Source: Cymodocea nodosa
Lineage: Eukaryota > Streptophyta > Magnoliopsida > Alismatales > Cymodoceaceae
DNA: 64,000 nucleotides
Assembly: GCA_036874045.1 (NCBI GenBank)
Contig: JAZBRI010000009.1
Location: 62,001 to 126,000, forward strand
Direction of reading: 5' to 3'
The notes below the pieces were generated by a model. The model did not search any database. It was not told the origin of the DNA and saw only the letters and a program-made list of their open reading frames with translations. Shown piece after piece: positions 22,041 through 33,557 of the stretch (within the stretch, counting starts at the first letter, position 1; each line of letters begins with the position of its first letter). The position numbers and the translations under genes are program-made.

Positions 22041-23690
22041 TAAGCCTCACGTTGGAATTATCTCTTCTCATTTTCTTCCATTCCATCCGACGGTTCGCTT
22101 CTCCAAGGAATCCTCTTCTCGTGGCTGAAGGTGGACACTCAAGGGTGTTGTTCCCCCTCTCAAACTAGCATCATATCTCTCTTTTTCCATCTTGATTCAC
22201 GTCCTCAAAGGGTTTCCAAGGGTGATGGTTGTGGCTGTCTTGGTGGAGGAAGCTTGGACGGCAAGTGGGAGTGGTGTTTGATGTTTGGATTTGGGTGGTT
22301 CCAAGGAGCGTCTTCAGAAGTAAAGGAGGGGCTGGAAACTGTGTTTTGACGTCCAAGGGAAGTGGAAGGAGGCTGAGTGCTCTTGCTCTTGCAACTATGG
22401 AAGGCCCTTGCTATAGGTGACGTTCCAAGGGGTGAGACCTTGGGAAAACATGGCTGAAGAGTGTGGTTTCATCCAACCATGGATCCATTGCTGAGGAAGG
22501 GGTGTTCTTCAAGGTATGAGTGAGTTTTGAGAGAGATCCCTATGCATATTTTATGTTCATGTTGTGTATGTATGCATAGGTATGTTGTTTCATGTTTTTA
22601 TATTATGTTTGTATACGTTTGTGCTGTTTTAATGTTATTGCATTGCATTTCAGTATAGTTTTCATATAGTTAATTAATTCCAAATGTTATCTTGATGTGG
22701 ATTCTAGTTTAAACGTGGTTTTCATATTTTTTATATGTGTATATCATGGCTATAAATAGGATGTTCAATGAAATGGTTGCTTATGTAATAAGGGGAACCA
22801 TGTACAGAGTTTAGGTATTTTTATTATTTCAATTCTCTCAGCTCAGACATCTTTTTTGAATAATTTTTGATGCAATCTCATGTATTTTCGAGTCTACTTA
22901 CTAATGGTTTTGGTTTCGTAATTTTTGGAGATCATTTGAATGGTATTTTCGATTTAAGTGTTGACAGGTGTTTCTGACTTGGACGCAAGTTCTGGGCAGA
23001 GTTTTTGAGTGTCTTTGATTATCAATTTCTCAGAATACAAATTGTATTCTTATGATCTGTAAAATGGGTTTTTGAGATGACGAAGCTAACGTGCATTGAG
23101 ATTTTGTTTCACGTCATTTCATAAAGATTTCAGGAAGATATGAATTTTCTTGTGAAGTCGCGCAATCTATGTTTTGATCTCCGTTTGTTGCACCTCTGTG
23201 TTAGATTCGTCGCTAATAATTCTATGGTTTGAATTAGGTCTCGAAATTATGCTAGATTTTTAGATCTGTTAAAGTCATTTCCAAATCATATTTTTACATG
23301 ATTTTTTAGTGAGTATTTTGGGAATAAATGATTTCCATAAGTGGATGCAAATTCTGTAATTTCGAGAGTTCTTTTAGAGTTATGAATGAGATTGTATGGA
23401 AGTGTTTCTTCAAGTAGTTAAATTAACTAATTAACCACATATGTATAATTTCTAATATAATTACCAATCATAGTAATTAACCTTTGTTTTGATAAGAGTA
23501 GGATGTATAGAAGGTTTTCAAGTTATATTATGACATGAGTCAAATAATTAATCTAATAAAAGTTATTTAGACCAACTCCCTGTGGAAATGACCCGTACTT
23601 GCACCGCTTAATACAATAGGCACCGTGCACTTGTGGTTAAATTATAAATGTAAAACTTGTGCTTTTATTGACACATGTTTCATCCTTACA
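22041..23690 (+). repeat. AthA 5' LTR, right part
   Basis: Continues the AthA LTR after AthB and starts with the duplicated TAAGC. It matches 35996-37583 apart from scattered substitutions and about 55 bp (near 23080-23135) missing from the 3' LTR, so AthA is clearly older than AthB. A TATAAATA at 22751-22758 is the best core promoter; it is TGTAAATA in the 3' copy. Small ORFs here recur at 36087-36376 only because LTRs are paired. Confidence 0.93.
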
Positions 23691-23696
23691 AGTTTT

Positions 23697-23714
23697 TGGC
23701 ACCGTTGCCGGGGA
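23697..23714 (+). other. AthA primer binding site
   Basis: TGGCACCGTTGCCGGGGA, six bases after the LTR end, is a one-base variant of the Athila tRNA-Asp-type primer site. Confidence 0.9.
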
Positions 23715-25384
23715 GTTTGGTGCTTTTAAATTGTTTATTGGATGTGTACTGGATTTAATGTCATTTATATGATGCTAGTTTTATCTAGATTTTTTATTCT
23801 CGTGTTTTTTATACAAGGAAATGGGTGTAAGGAGTGTACAATCCATGCATTCATCTTTCTTGATGCTTGAATGACTTGTCACATATTTATTTAAGTATAC
23901 ATATTGGTGACAAGTAGATTAATGGAGTAATGATAATCTTTGTGCACAAATTATTAAGACAAAATTTGCTTGTCTGGAAAATTTAAACTTTTGATGTGCA
24001 CGAGATTAGAACTCATTTTTATGAAATTTTTTTATGAATACGTGGGTTCTGAGATTTCGTTTGAGTATTTATGCATAAAATTCTGATTAGTATGTTTAAA
24101 GATAAAAATCGTAGAATATAGAGATGTTATATAGAATTCTAGGCCAGTCTCTGCTAATGAATTTTTAAAATACGCTATTATTAACGTACTTAAAATTTAA
24201 TTCAGTGATTTTTCCCGAAAACTAGATGAAATTATCTTTCCAACGAGTATTTACACGTTTCATTTGGAGTTACTTTGAATTTTGTGTGATTTTTTTAAGT
24301 TGACATGTGAGATTTAATCATTGTTAGGAGGATCGGATGGTTAAGGTCATAACTATCAGACCTTCATGAAGAAATCGGATAGTTATGACATAACTATCCG
24401 ACCTTCATGAAGAAATCGAATAGTTATGACATAACTATCCGATTTTCGTCCCCGATCGGTAAATATCTGATTTTTGACCGGTAAGTCTCCCATCTTCATC
24501 CCTGACACATAACTATTCGACGTTTATGACAAAATTGGATAGTTATGACATAACTATCCGATTTTCGTCCCTGACCCATAACTATCCGATGTTTCGACCG
24601 GAAGACACCTGTAAGTATTCGATTTTCGTCTCCATCCGGTAAGCATCCGATTTTTCGACCGGAACACACACGTAACTATTCGATTTTGTAAATAATAATC
24701 GGATTGTTAGGGTGAAGTATCCGATGTCTATCGGATGGTTATTTTTCTAGGCAGAATTTTCATAACATGCACTAGTATATTTGGAACTGCAGTATAAATA
24801 AAATTTATTTTTGAAATTTTTTTTCATAAAACTACAGTAGTTTACCTTTCCAACAAAGTATTATACGCTGTAGTTGAATTTATATACATTTCTAGAGAAT
24901 TTTTCTAAAATGGCATGTTCTGTAGATTACGAACTCTAAGTCATCTGAGTTTCATATGATTTTGATAATACTTCAGTTTTGGAAATTTTTATCTCTTATT
25001 TTTCTTAGAAACTAGAAGTAATTATCTTTCATGCAAATATTTATTTGTGAAATTCTAAGCTATATAAATTTCTGTAGAAAATCTGGAAGTTGCAGTGGCA
25101 TAGTTTAATTTCTGGAATAATGTGTTGCTCGTTATTTAAAACTTCGAATGAAGTTGGTGGTTATTTGATAAAGTACATTATGTTTTTATGCTTAACATAG
25201 TGGCATGAATGTAAGATCTTGAAATTTAATGAGTTAAAGAAAATGAGGTTTAAAGTGGAATTAAAGAGTAATTGTTTTCCAATTCTATTATTATATTGCA
25301 AATTCTTTTAAATTGCTGAGGATCTAAGTGCATGTTAAGTAGGTTAGTTCACTTGTCTAACATTGCATATTATTTTTAATTGCA
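23715..25384 (+). other. AthA leader, noncoding
   Basis: About 1.7 kb between primer site and pol with no ORF of note. Its middle holds a palindrome array (24326-24740). The rest is AT-rich and shows nothing I can assign. Confidence 0.75.
24326..24740. repeat. Array of short palindromes in the AthA leader
   Basis: Irregular repeats of CATAACTATCCGATTTTCG and relatives. The clearest unit is a perfect palindrome with 12-base arms, CGGATAGTTATG at 24376-24387 and CATAACTATCCG at 24389-24400, around one base. Similar units recur near 24417-24440 and 24537-24560. The core GGATAGTTA / TAACTATCC also occurs in the LTRs of TorkT, SirM and the AthC family. Confidence 0.85.
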
Positions 25385-28300
25385 ATGGATAATCATCAGA
25401 AGATTAGAATTGATAATTTTGAATTTGACCTCACACCTACATGTTTTAAATGCAAGTTAAACGATCATCTTGCTTCTGATTGTCCATTTTACATGCTAAA
25501 TGATATTATAGGTGCACATTCAAATGTTTTTTCAGATTTATCCATGCCATGTCTGAATATTAATGCAAATGAAGCTAGTACTAGTGGTTATCAAATGAGA
25601 TCACAAGTTGAGTCATCTATTGTTGACAAAGTAAAGTGTGAACAAAAGGTGGATTTATCCAAGACTTTGGATGAGTTAAATTCATCCATTCAGCTATTAG
25701 AGTTAACAAGAATTGCCAGCACCCCCATGAAGTTGGAATTAGATGAGGATGTAGGGATAGGGCCCTTGCCTCTGTGTGGAAATGAGGAGGTGGAGGCTTT
25801 TGTAACTCTAAGATTGGGTAAGGAAGCTCTTCCCTCAGTTCCTTTGACTCCTTCTGAAGAGCGAAATCCACATCTTAACAAATTAGGAGAGGTTGAGCAA
25901 CTTGTGCATATGGAAAAGAGCAATGTTAAGTTAGATGACTTGGGAAACTCTTTAGAGTCCCTTCCTGCTCCTTTTCCCCATAGACTAAGAAGTAAAAATC
26001 AAGAAGCACAGTTAGGTGAACTTAGGGAAATATTCAAGCAAGTAAGGATTAATATGCCTTTGTTAGATGCTATTCAACAGATACCTGCCTATGCCAAGTT
26101 TCTAAAGGATGTTTGCACATGGAAAAGAGCTAGGAAACTACCTAGGAAAGCTTGCTTAACAGAATCTATAGACACCTATTTTTGCCAAAGTATGCCCAAG
26201 AAGTTTAGTGATCCAGGGACTCCTACCATTTCTTGTACCATAGGAGACACCTATTTTGAGAGGGCATTGATTGATCTAGGAGCCGGTGTAAATGTAATGT
26301 CGTCCAGTATTTATGTAGAATTAGGTCTTAATGGCATTAAACCCACTAAGATCCTAATCCAACTAGCAGACCATTCTTATAGGACTCCTTTAGGGGTAGT
26401 GGAAGATATCTTAATAAAAGTTGAAAACTTTATCTACCCAATAGATTTTATAGTATTAGAAAGTCAATTGTCACCTAATAGAAGACAAAACGTACCTCTA
26501 ATTCTAGGAAGGCCCTTCCTCGCCACAGTTGATGCTTACATAGGATGTAGAGATGGGTCTATGCAAATAGTTTATGGTGACTCTAAGGTTGACTTAAATA
26601 TTTTTGGAGTACATCATGAAATAAAATCTTTAACTAATAAGAATTTTCAGGTGAGTTTCATAGATGAAGCTTTAGATGATGATGAAGGAGAGGAAAGTTT
26701 CATGTCAAGTAGTGAGGAATCTTATCCACCCGAGGAAGAAAGTGACATAGATGTTGAGTCCGACTTAGCTATTGAGGATAGTTTAGGGAGTGATCATGTT
26801 TGTGAAATGAATTTTGTCGAACCATGGTGAGCGATGTGAGAGAGGTGAAGAAATCGTCCATAGTGGAACCGCCTTTATTAAAATTGAAGCTTGTTCCTAA
26901 GGACCTCAAGTATGCCTTTTTGGGAGAGGGAGATACTTTGCCAATCATCCTATCTTCCTATCTTTCTGTTGAGCAAGAGGAAAAGTTATTAGGGGTTCTG
27001 CAATCACATAAGGAGGCCATTGGTTGGACCATGGCTGACATAAAAGGGATCAGTTCGAGCATATGTCAACATAGGATTCATGTAGAGAGTGATAGTATTC
27101 CTTCTAGAATTCCACAAAGATGACTGAACCCAAACATTAAGGACGTTGTAAAGAAGGAAATCATCAAGTGGTTGGATCATGGCATAATTTATCCTATCTC
27201 CGACAGTTCTTGGGTTAGTCCTGTTCAGGTAGTCCCAAAGAAGTCGGGTATTACGGTAGTTGAAAATAGTAGCCATGAGCTTGTGCCCACGAGAGTGCAA
27301 ACGGGATGGCAGGTATGTATAGACTATAGAAAGCTTAACACCGCCACTAGGAAAGATCACTTTCCTTTACCTTTCATGGACCAAATGTTAGAAAAGCTAG
27401 CAGGACAAGAATATTACTATTTCTTAGATGGTTACTCTAGCTACAATCAAATCCCTGTCACACCGTGTGATCAGGATAAGACCACGTTTACTTGTCCATT
27501 TGGTACTTTTGCATTCTAGCACATGTCTTTTGGTTTATGTAATGCACCAACAACATTTCAAAGGTGCATGATTGGCATGTTTTTGGACATGGTAGATAAA
27601 TTTTTAGAGATTTTTATGGATGACTTCTCTATATTTGGACCTTCTTTTGATTCATGCCTCCAGAATCTAGAATTAGTATTAAAAATGTGTATAAAGAAGA
27701 GATTAGTTGTAAATTGGGAAAAATGCCATTTCATGGTTCAGTAGGATATTGTGTTGGGTCATGTAGTATCTAAGAGTGGGTTGGAAGTTGATAAGGCAAA
27801 AGTAGATCTCATAGCCAACTTACCAATTCCTAGATCAATAAAGGATATAAGAGCATTTTTGGGCCATGCAGGCTTTTATAGACGGTTTATCAAGGATTTT
27901 AGTAAAATCGCCCGTCCTTTGATGCTACTATTATCAAAGGGCACATCATTTGAATTTTCAAAAGATTGTCATGATGCATTTGAGGAGCTTAAGAGAGTCT
28001 TAGTCTCTACACCTATTGTGCACCCTCCTGTTTGGTCTCACCCATTCGAGTTGATGTGTGATGCCTTAGATTATGCAGTAGGGGCAGTTTTAGGACAAAA
28101 GATAGATAACTTACATAGGGTGATTTATTATGCAACAAAAACCTTAAACTCGACCCAAGTAAATTGTACTATTACAGAGAAGGAATTCTTAGCTATAGTG
28201 TTTGCCCTTGAGAAATTCCACTCTTATCTGTTAGGGTCAAAAACTATCATTTACACTGATCACTCAGCTATCAAGTTCTTGTTAGCTAAGCAAGATGCAA

Positions 28301-29718
28301 AAGCTAGGTTAGTTAGGTGGATCCTCCTACTCCAAGAATTTGATATAGAAATTCGTGATAAAAAAGTTAGTGAAAACATTGTGGCTGACCATTTGTCTCG
28401 TCTTGTCACACCTCAAGAGGGAGTACCAATCAATGATTCATTCCCTGATGAACAATTGATGGTAGTAACTCCAGCCCCTTGGTTTGTTGGCATTGTAAAC
28501 TATTTGGTGACAAAGCAAGTGCCTAAAAATTGGTCAAGCCAACAAATTATGAGATTTATGGCCAAGGCAAGAGAATATCATTGGGATGATCCTTATCTAT
28601 TCAAATCTTGTCAAGACTTAATTATTAGAAGATGCATCCCTGACTTTGAAATTCATAGTGTGCTATCTTTTTGTCATGACCAGCCTACAGGTGGTCATCT
28701 CAATCCTCTTAAGACAGCCACAAAGGTTTTGCAATGTGGTTTCTTCTGGCCCACACTGCATAAGGATGCATACTCTTTTGTAAAGAACTGTGATGAATGT
28801 CAAAGGGCAGGCAGACTTACAAGGAGAAACATGATGCCACTCACTCCTATCATTGAGGTAGAGATATTTGATGTTTGGGGCATTGATTTCATGGGACCAT
28901 TCCCTAACTCTAGAGGTTTCAAGTATATTCTCTTGGCCATTGATTATGTGTCAAAGTGGGTGGAGGCCATACCCACTCATACTTGTGACTCAAAAGTCGT
29001 AGTAAATTTTATTAAGAGTCACATTTTTGCCAGGTTTGGTATTCCACGAGCAATTTTAAGTGATAGGGGCACCCACTTTTGTAATAGGAGTTTTGAAGTG
29101 TTAATGAAAATATATGGTGTAACGCACAAAATGACTACCCCTTATCACCTGCAAACAAATGGGCAAGTGGAGAATGCAAATAAACAGATTAAGCAAATTC
29201 TAGAAAAGATAGTAGGAAAGTCAACAAAAGACTGGGCTGAAAAGTTAGATGAAGCATTATGGGCTTACCGTACAGCATATAAGTCAGTTTTAAAAATGTC
29301 CCCATATAGAGTAGTGTACGGAAAAGCATGTCACCTACTAGTAGAACTAGAACATAAGGCCTTATGAGCGATAAAGAGGCTTAATTTGGATTTAAAAACT
29401 GCTGGTAGTAAAAGATCTTTCCAACTAGTTGAGTTGGAAGAAATAAGGTGTGAAGCATATGAGAATTCGAGTATTGCTAATGAGCGAAACAAGGTGTTTT
29501 ATGATAGCAAGCTTTTACGCAAGGATTTTGAAATAGGGTAGCAGGTATTATTATACAATTCTAGATTGCATCTTTTTCCTAGAAAACTCAGATCTAGGTG
29601 GACTGGACCTTTTGTGGTTAAAAGTATATTCCCACATGGAGCTGTGGAAATAGAAGACCCTAAGAGTGGGAGTTTAACTAAGGTCAATGGCCATCGTCTT
29701 AAACCATTTTTACAGTAG
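25385..29718 (+). pseudogene. pol: AthA pol: knuckle-protease-reverse transcriptase-RNase H-integrase
   Basis: Starts at ATG 25385 with a knuckle-like CFKCKLNDHLASDCP close to the N-terminus and no Gag domain before it. Protease ALIDLGAGVNVMS (about 26270), reverse transcriptase FPLPFMDQMLEKLAG to EIFMDDFSIFG (27360-27630), RNase [16 protein letters not shown] (28050), integrase zinc site CHDQPTGGH...CDECQRAG, then [20 protein letters not shown] and [10 protein letters not shown]. The tail, with SRWTGPFVV, ends at TAG 29716. A frameshift lies near 26824. Stops at 27121 (TGA), 27517 (TAG), 27742 (TAG), 29365 (TGA) and 29539 (TAG) mostly replace expected CGA, CAG or TGG. With stops ignored, a single frame runs from 26824 to 29718. 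Confidence 0.9.
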
Positions 29719-30017
29719 GGTTTCGTGGGCCGTGGATCTAGTTTGGATTTAAGCCCTGCTGTCTATGCGTAAATATCCAATAGTCTTATTTCTTTTCTTT
29801 TTGCTTCTATATGATTGTTGTAATATTTATTTACTTCCTATGTGTTGTTTTGTTAATTGAATTGTGTATTTAATTTTGTGTAAAACTTGCCCCTCATTTT
29901 GTTTGATGATGTAGGTATTGGATATGTAGATCTTCCCAATGTGAGTACTTCTTATAGTTTACTAGTATTCTTACTCATATTTTTAAGTGACTGTTTTATT
30001 TTTATGCAAACCTCTAG
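29719..30017 (+). other. AthA pol-gag spacer with candidate splice sites
   Basis: Pyrimidine-rich, AT-rich spacer. It holds TTTGATGATGTAG|G (acceptor at 29913), a strong donor-like CCCAAT|GTGAGTAC at 29941, and TTTTTATGCAAACCTCTAG (acceptor at 30017) just before gag-like sequence. These would define a 27-base exon and a 77-base intron in the gag leader. Unproven, but it resembles the small intron before gag in AthC. Confidence 0.45.
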
Positions 30018-33000
30018 TTGGGTGAGAGATAGTACATCAAGACTAGTTAGAGGGAGGCTTAGAAGCGAGCGTGGTGAACTAGATAGAGTGGAACCCATGG
30101 CAAACCAAGAATTACAATCACTAGAGGATATTTTTTACCCTAGGATTCACAATCACCAATCTTGTTTGTACTTACCACCTATAGATGGGCAAAAATTTGA
30201 ACTTCATATGAACTATGTCAATCAATTGCCCCATTACCATGGATTGGACAAGGAGGATGCTTATGTTTTTTTAAACGACTTTAATGATGTGTGCAATATG
30301 GTCAATTTGTCGAATGTACCTGTTTAGAATGAAAAAGTGCATATTATTAACGGTTAAATGATGGTTAATTGCATAATATTTAGCTTATCATATGAGAATT
30401 AAGTTATTATGTTATAATTGCACTGTTATATGCTTTAATTGAAGAATCTGCTTAATTTTGGGGAATTAATGTTAATTTAGTACATTTATGAACTATCGGT
30501 AAGTTGTAGGCTATGAAATTCTTAAGTATCCGAATTTTCTGATATTTCGACCAGTTATGTTTAACATACTGAACAAATTCGGACAGTTATGTTTAACAGA
30601 CCGAATATGTATCGGATAGTCATGTTTAAATTGCCGAACAGTTATGTTTAAAGAGAATATTTTATTATTTCCAGATGTACACGTGTTGAAACCAAAATGA
30701 ATGTCTTAAGTGAACTTTTGGTGAGTTATCTATAACTATCCGAAATTGCAGCTGGGCATCGGATAGTTATCCCTGTAACTCTCCGAAATCTCTTGTTATT
30801 TATAAAATAGCTGAGGACACGTGTCATGTTCTAGGTAAGTGACTTAAGTGAATTTTCGGTGAGTTAGCTATAACTATCCGAAAATGCATTTGAGAATCGA
30901 ATAGTTAGACCTGTAACTCTCCGAAATGTTATTTTATGTTTAAACTGCTGCTGACACGTGTCAAGATATGGTAGATTTACTTAAGTTATAACTCGTTAAG
31001 TTTGCATAACTGTACGCGTTGAGTTACATGAATATAAACTAAGGTAACGCGTTAGGTTAGCGGCTTATTTCTTTATTGCATGTATTTTATAGTTATTTTC
31101 CAAAATGCCACTGTAGCGGTTGCAGGAACAGATAGTTGGAAGGAAAAATCACGTTTGCACATATCACGCTGGAATTCAATTACGCATGGAGAAGGAAGCA
31201 TCGTCGTTGATCTGAAGGAAGGAAATCCAACCGATCATTCAAGCAGAAGCAGTTACTATTGAAGAAATATAAAAGAAAAGAAGAAAAAAAGAAGAAAGTG
31301 TGATCGATGGACGACCAGTGTATACAGAGGAGGAGCACCGAGCTTTCTGCAAATAGTATCGGTGATTCTCCAAAGTATCACACCAACCATCGTTATCACC
31401 ACCATAATCACCAATCATCGGAGGTCTGTGACGATACTTACCTGATGTCGGGTTGATTCCGAGCCAAACATAGTGCCTGACAACCACTGTGAGGAGTGAT
31501 CGCGTCGCGGGAAGGGAAGACATTTTCACCAAGCGCCGACACATATTTCAGGAGATCGTAAAGCTTTTAGCGTTGGCTTCGGGTTGATGCTTGTATGCTG
31601 GAGAGGAGATCATCTTGCAATTCTGGATTCGCGATTCTATAGGGAGAGGAGACAGAATTGTAAGTGGTTTAATTTTCAGTGGTGTAATCGCGTTGCAAGT
31701 AGTGTCGGATGTATTTACTGTCAAGTGAGATTACTTTACATTTCACCTTTCGCCCATTTCCATGTTCACATCAAAACAAAAATACCAAAAACAATTTATC
31801 TTTGTTTGTATGTTATATTTGAGTGTTGTATTGTTTGTGTTGTATCTTGATTAATGTTATCTGTATCAGTTTTATGATTGTTTTATGTTAGTTTTAATTT
31901 TACAGTTTACTGAAATTGGTTTGTACAAAAAACTTAAAGATTTTAATGGTTACTATTTGAATCATCTGAATGTTAGTATTGCTTAATGATAAATCCAATG
32001 TTAACTAGCATTAAAAAGCTTAATTGATGTTATTTACAATCTATGGAATTGCCCAATGGTTGGTCGAATTCCTTTGTAAATAGCAGTATTATAAAGAAGA
32101 GACAGGCTCGTGGAGTTAACTTAAGTCCACAAGGATAGTCCGTTGAGTTAGCCATAACTCAACAAACTTAGTCCGTTGAGTTACAGTCCGTTGAGTTAAC
32201 TGTAACTCAACGGAGTGCTTATTGAATATAAATTTGAATTGTTCACAATCAAACATTTCTTAAATTCGTCAGCAATTCCCTATGGGATCAACCTGTACTT
32301 GCACACTAATACAATAGACACTGTGCACTTGCAGTTAAAGTACAAATTGGAATTAATATCTAAATTGTATTAAAGGTTGTTTGTTTACTTCTAAAAGAAA
32401 GAATAGGCATAAAGATAAATTAACTAAGTAAAAATAGAAGTAACAAATCCAAGTTTTTCTAATGTAGTGCTGGGAAAACCCAAACAGTACTAATAGATGC
32501 TGTCAAGCTTAGATTTGTGCCCTTCGCTCTTGGTGATGATGCAAAACTCTGGTTGCACACCTTGCCAGCTGAGTCCATTCGTACCTGGACCAATTTTTGT
32601 GCTATTTTCATAAAGAAATTTCACCCTTTGCACAAAACAATCCAAGCCAAGAATGTAATCTTAGGTATTAGCCAACAACTCAATGAACCCTTTTGGAAGT
32701 ATTTTGAGCGTTTCACTAAGATGCTGGCTAAATGTCCTAGTCATGGATTGCCACGGTCTAGGTAGTGCCAAGCTTTGTATGAAGGACTTGACTATAACAC
32801 CAAGCTGATGTTGGAGTCCATGTGTCCTGGACGTTTTATGCGCTTGGATGAGAGTAGAGCGTGGGAGGTATTAGTTGATCTAGCTGAAAGAACTATGGAG
32901 ATGGAGACTTCCACAGATAGGATATATGATAGATCACCAGCAAGGGGGATGTACATTGTAGACCTTATGGTAGGCATGGAGGTGAGGATGCCATCCATGT

Positions 33001-33557
33001 TTAAGAAGATGGAAGATCTCATTGTATCGCAGCAAAAAGGAAAAAGCCCTATTACTAGAGTTCATTGTATTGCATGTGGAATGTAGGGTCATGTCATAGA
33101 GGATTGTCCGGCGGTTCAAGGCCAAGATGTTGAATAAGTGGATGCTATTGGTGTGGGGCAACGAATGTTCCCACCTTCTTCCCATTATACCCTGGGATGG
33201 CGAAGCCAGCCCAACTTTCCGAGAAGACAACAAGGATCACCGTCACCCACGACAGAACGATCATTGGCTGAAGTACCTATGTTACAAGATCGAATGACCA
33301 TTTTAGAAAAGAGATTAACTGAAATTGAAAAAGGCATTCAGTCAATATTATCGTTAAGTGGACAAACAACGCCGATTCTCACAAATCATAATCAGTCCAT
33401 AAAAAATATAGAAGCTCAATTAGAGAGACTAAATGCCCAACATGGAGGGCGAGTACAGGGGGAACTTCCAAGTAACATTGTTCCAAACCCTCGTATGACA
33501 AATGTGCATGCTGTGCAGGGGGAGATTCAAGGGTCTGATCCCTCATCAACTTCTTAG
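30018..33557 (+). pseudogene. gag: AthA gag, downstream of integrase, split by a solo LTR
   Basis: Gag-like from WVRDSTSRL (30019), likely start ATG 30097 (MANQELQSLEDIFYP). Parts are 30018-30320 and 32487-33557. The insertion plus duplication is 2171 bp, and the downstream frame is shifted exactly by that amount, so the gene was in frame before the hit. Domains: FELHMNYVNQLPHYHGL, then a Retrotrans_gag-type region (FALGDDAKLWLHTL, SIRTWTNFCAIFIKKFHP, EPFWKYFERFTKML), a CCHC knuckle CIACGM*GHVIEDC and a C-terminal coiled coil. Stops: TAG 32763, TAG 33084 inside the knuckle (expected CAG), TAA 33135; end at 33557. Confidence 0.88.
30321..32486 (+). mobile_element. Solo LTR of the AthC family inside AthA gag
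   Basis: Begins TGTTTAGAATGAAAAAGTGC, like the AthC 3' LTR at 54263, and ends ACCCAAACA. It is flanked by GTACC (30316-30320) and GTACT (32487-32491), a 5-bp duplication with one later change. No internal sequence remains, so it arose by LTR-LTR recombination. At 30990-31063 it has a block nearly identical to part of the copia LTRs of SirP (888-960) and SirM, which the AthC LTR lacks at that place. Also contains palindromic GGATAGTTA and TCCGTTGAGTTA motifs. Confidence 0.9.

Noticed and set aside
22131..22420. Small ORFs repeated at 36087-36376
   Set aside because: They recur because both lie in the paired AthA LTRs, and the region also reads open on the other strand; no domain seen.
24326..24740. 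CRISPR-like repeated short sequences
   Set aside because: Repeats are irregular palindromes without uniform spacers, inside a plant retrotransposon leader; no cas genes.
29887..30017. N-terminal hydrophobic segment of AthA gag as a signal peptide (YSLLVFLLIFLSDCFIF)
   Set aside because: It coincides with a pyrimidine-rich tract ending in a splice acceptor, so it is better read as an intron end; AthB gag has no such segment.
31080..31850. Possible gene inside the solo LTR (ORFs at 31080, 31239, 31584)
   Set aside because: The region is colinear with the AthC LTR (54960-55640), where the frames are not kept.
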